Part shown: piece by piece, positions 5,285-6,157 of the stretch
How positions within the stretch are numbered: the stretch's first letter is position 1
Layout: each line of letters begins with the position of its first letter
Origin: JBBDWJ01 sp040902925
GTDB lineage: Bacteria > Acidobacteriota > Terriglobia > Bryobacterales > UBA6623
Assembly (NCBI GenBank): GCA_040902925.1
Contig: JBBDWJ010000119.1
Coordinates: forward strand, 1 to 6,157
DNA: 6,157 nt
Direction of reading: 5' to 3'
The notes under the pieces: generated by a model
What the model saw: only the letters and a program-made list of their open reading frames with translations
The model's database searches: none
What the model was told of the DNA's origin: nothing
Made by a program: the position numbers and the translations under genes

Positions 5285-5511
5285 AACTACGCTATTCGCG
5301 CCGATTCCATCGAAGCTACGGCGCCGCCCCCGCCCACATTCAAAAGGCCTTTATCAAACAGGCGAGTCTGTTGACCCGAAGCCTGAGGCATCCTTCACTG
5401 CGCGCCAAGAAGTACGATGAAAATCAGGGTATTTGGCAGGCTCGTGTGTCGCGCGATTGGCGCTTCTACTTCACGATCGAAAAAGACGCGTACCATCTGC
5501 ACACACCCTAG
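5281..5511 (+). CDS. RelE/ParE-family toxin with a shortened, probably frameshifted C-terminus
   Basis: A 76-residue protein. LRYSRRFHRSYGAAPAHIQ and the helix after it match the N-terminal helices of RelE/ParE toxins; LRHPSLRAKKYD and IWQARVSRDWRFYFTIEKD are the characteristic strands with conserved basic residues used for RNA contact. RelE-group toxins cut mRNA on the ribosome; others of this fold act on gyrase, so the exact target is open, though this subgroup looks RNase-like. It ends in YHLHTP where relatives normally continue into a strand ending IIPHPK or similar. The next frame from 5492 reads TICTHPR then stop (5513-5515), so an 11-nt deletion is likely and activity doubtful. Translation is coupled to the antitoxin by ATGA. 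Confidence 0.8.
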   Translation: MKLRYSRRFHRSYGAAPAHIQKAFIKQASLLTRSLRHPSLRAKKYDENQGIWQARVSRDWRFYFTIEKDAYHLHTP

Positions 5512-5556
5512 ATGAGACGCGCCACAAAAAGGGGAGAGGGAACGGAAGTACCGGTA

Positions 5557-5574
5557 GAAAGCGTTGACGCTTTC
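5557..5574. repeat. Perfect small hairpin after the RelE-type gene
   Basis: GAAAGCG (5557-5563) and CGCTTTC (5568-5574) flank a TTGA loop. It is similar in size and loop type to the REP-like palindrome at 25-44, though the stem sequence differs. With AATTCT following, it could also be a weak terminator for the AbrB/RelE operon. Confidence 0.4.
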
Positions 5575-5744
5575 AATTCTGGTGCAAAGATACCAAATAT
5601 CGATGGGATTGGCTAGTGAGGATTACCGCTGCCGGGAGGACTTTCCATCGTGCCGGCTTGAGTTGCGCCGCCGGCTGGAGAGCGCAACACTCGTAGAAAT
5701 ATCGGCGGGTAGGAGCCGGGTGATGCTTTCCGTGGTGCGGCTCG

Positions 5745-5780
5745 GGATCGCAATTCGGCCCCCTGACCGAATTGCGATCC
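5745..5780. other. 14-bp perfect inverted repeat
   Basis: GGATCGCAATTCGG (5745-5758) and CCGAATTGCGATCC (5767-5780) are exact reverse complements around the 8-nt loop CCCCCTGA; allowing one bulged G extends the stem to CGA at 5780-5782. It is the strongest stem in the window. No T-tract follows on either strand. It may be a two-way transcription barrier between convergent units, a protein-binding site or part of a structured RNA. Confidence 0.6.
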
Positions 5781-5797
5781 GAATCAATTTGTTGCCC

Positions 5798-5822
5798 AAA
5801 GGCAGTTTTATCGACTACCTTT
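5798..5822 (-). terminator. Candidate terminator of the small lysine-rich gene
   Basis: On the minus strand, AAAGGTAGT (5822-5814) pairs with ACTGCCTTT (5806-5798) around a 7-nt loop, with one T-G pair that is stable in RNA. It begins 23 nt beyond the stop codon of the small minus-strand gene. The three U at the end of the stem are followed by GGG rather than more U, so efficiency would be modest. Confidence 0.4.
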
Positions 5823-5845
5823 AATTGCCCTGAATCCCGTAAGTA

Positions 5846-5953
5846 CTACTTGTTTTTCTTTTCCTGTTTCTTCTTCCGTTTTTCCTTCATTGAGAGTAAG
5901 GGCTTTTTCTGCTCCTCTTTTCGTCCTTTGTCTTTCTTGCCTTTGTCTGCCAT
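5846..5953 (-). CDS. Small lysine-rich basic protein (35 residues)
   Basis: Read on the minus strand from ATG at 5953 to TAG at 5848-5846. The protein begins MADKGKKDKGRKEEQKK and ends MKEKRKKKQEKKNK; nearly half of its residues are lysine and nearly all are charged or polar, so it should be highly soluble, largely helical or disordered, and able to bind nucleic acid. AAGGA (5966-5962) lies 8 nt before the start, a good ribosome site. Similar tiny Lys/Glu-rich proteins starting MxDKGKKDKG exist in environmental bacteria in my recollection, with no known role. The abundance of AAA and AAG codons makes this part visibly AT-richer (T/C-rich on the plus strand) than its surroundings. It is transcribed towards the toxin operon. 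Confidence 0.65.
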   Translation of the reverse strand: MADKGKKDKGRKEEQKKPLLSMKEKRKKKQEKKNK

Positions 5954-6157
5954 GTTGTTCGTCCTTGCTCAAAGATGACTGGCCCCCAACCGAAGGTGGA
6001 AGCCAAAAACCGCTGGGGCCGGCCGCTCGCCGACGTGCCGGCGCCCAGCGTGATACTTGTGAGATTAGCAGATAGATGATCGGTTCAGGAAGAGTCCCTG
6101 GACGAGGGGTGCGCGACATAGATGTGGGTGACGATCTGGGTTGTTTTTTTGTGGCGG
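5954..6157. other. Right-edge region without a supported gene
   Basis: It holds the upstream region of the small minus-strand gene. A 34-codon frame at 5975-6079 on the plus strand has no ribosome site and no recognisable protein. A run of seven T (6144-6150) near the edge has no clear GC-rich stem before it, so I do not call a terminator. Confidence 0.4.

Larger units (their letters stand above)
5512..5845. other. Gene-free stretch rich in hairpins
   Basis: No reading frame here resembles a protein I recognise. Besides the three structures listed separately, GAGTTGCGC (5660-5668) pairs with GCGCAAC (5682-5688) and CTC (5690-5692) with one bulged A, and the near-identical 11-mers gccggcttgag (5652-5662) and gccggctggag (5670-5680) repeat 18 nt apart. 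The density of perfect stems suggests a structured RNA or a cluster of REP-like elements between two convergent units: the toxin operon from the left and the small lysine-rich gene from the right. Confidence 0.4.

Noticed and set aside
5512..5616. 34-codon frame starting MRRATKRGEGTEVPVESV
   Set aside because: Its ATG overlaps the relE stop and out-of-frame tail, there is no Shine-Dalgarno, and it covers the hairpin at 5557-5574. Not supported as a gene.
5557..5780. Integron attC site or CRISPR array
   Set aside because: Toxin-antitoxin genes and hairpins invite the thought, but there are no paired GTTRRRY/RYYYAAC core sites, no integrase, and no regularly spaced direct repeats with spacers.
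5564..5824. 86-codon plus-strand frame with a TTG start
   Set aside because: No ribosome site, the product resembles nothing I recognise, and the frame runs straight through the perfect 14-bp hairpin at 5745-5780 and other stems, so it is probably chance.
5975..6079. 34-codon plus-strand frame MTGPQPKVEAKNRWGRPL…
   Set aside because: No ribosome site and no recognisable family; it lies in the upstream region of the better-supported minus-strand small gene.
5808..6119. 103-codon minus-strand frame overlapping the lysine-rich gene
   Set aside because: It is the other-frame shadow of the 35-residue gene; its composition has no coherent protein character, and it lacks a ribosome site like the AAGGA before 5953.

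Overview
This looks like chromosomal DNA from an uncultured, fairly GC-rich Gram-negative soil-type bacterium. The Acidobacteriota are my best guess, from the style of the genes (a DUF4097 protein with a signal peptide, an exported GGT-like enzyme, many toxin-antitoxin pairs, REP-like palindromes). No marker gene settles the phylum. A run of 10 N at 4483-4492 shows it comes from a draft scaffold, probably a metagenome assembly.

Layout, left to right. 1-261: no gene, but several hairpins, including a REP-like palindrome. 262-870: a MazEF-type pair (AbrB-fold antitoxin, then MazF/PemK endoribonuclease) behind a 19-bp palindrome that overlaps the likely -10. 871-1089: leader with a strong hairpin and a possible ECF-type promoter. 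1090-2058: an exported DUF4097 beta-solenoid-like protein with an 18-residue repeat. 2116-2786: a VapBC pair (ribbon-helix-helix antitoxin, PIN-domain toxin), probably read from a leaderless mRNA. 2787-3042: spacer with a CCATGG repeat/hairpin. 3043-4882: an exported gamma-glutamyltransferase-like Ntn-hydrolase, split by the N run. 4883-4999: hairpins, a promoter and a 25-bp near-palindrome. 5000-5511: an AbrB-type antitoxin and a RelE/ParE-type toxin whose C-terminus appears lost by an 11-nt deletion. 5512-5845: no gene, several perfect hairpins. 5846-5953, minus strand: a 35-residue lysine-rich protein. 5954-6157: no gene that I can support.

All larger genes lie on the plus strand but are separate transcription units rather than one operon. 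Three unrelated toxin-antitoxin pairs sit between two exported-protein genes; each antitoxin overlaps its toxin by 4-10 nt, and each pair has a palindrome just upstream, as expected for autorepression. I see no transposase, integrase, CRISPR array, tRNA or rRNA.

The points most worth a second look are: the GGT-like enzyme, which keeps the catalytic threonine and oxyanion-hole residues but has lost most gamma-glutamyl-binding residues known in E. coli GGT; the N run, which alignment suggests stands for no missing sequence; the RelE toxin, whose normal C-terminus reappears if one 11-nt repeat copy is restored; and the small lysine-rich gene.
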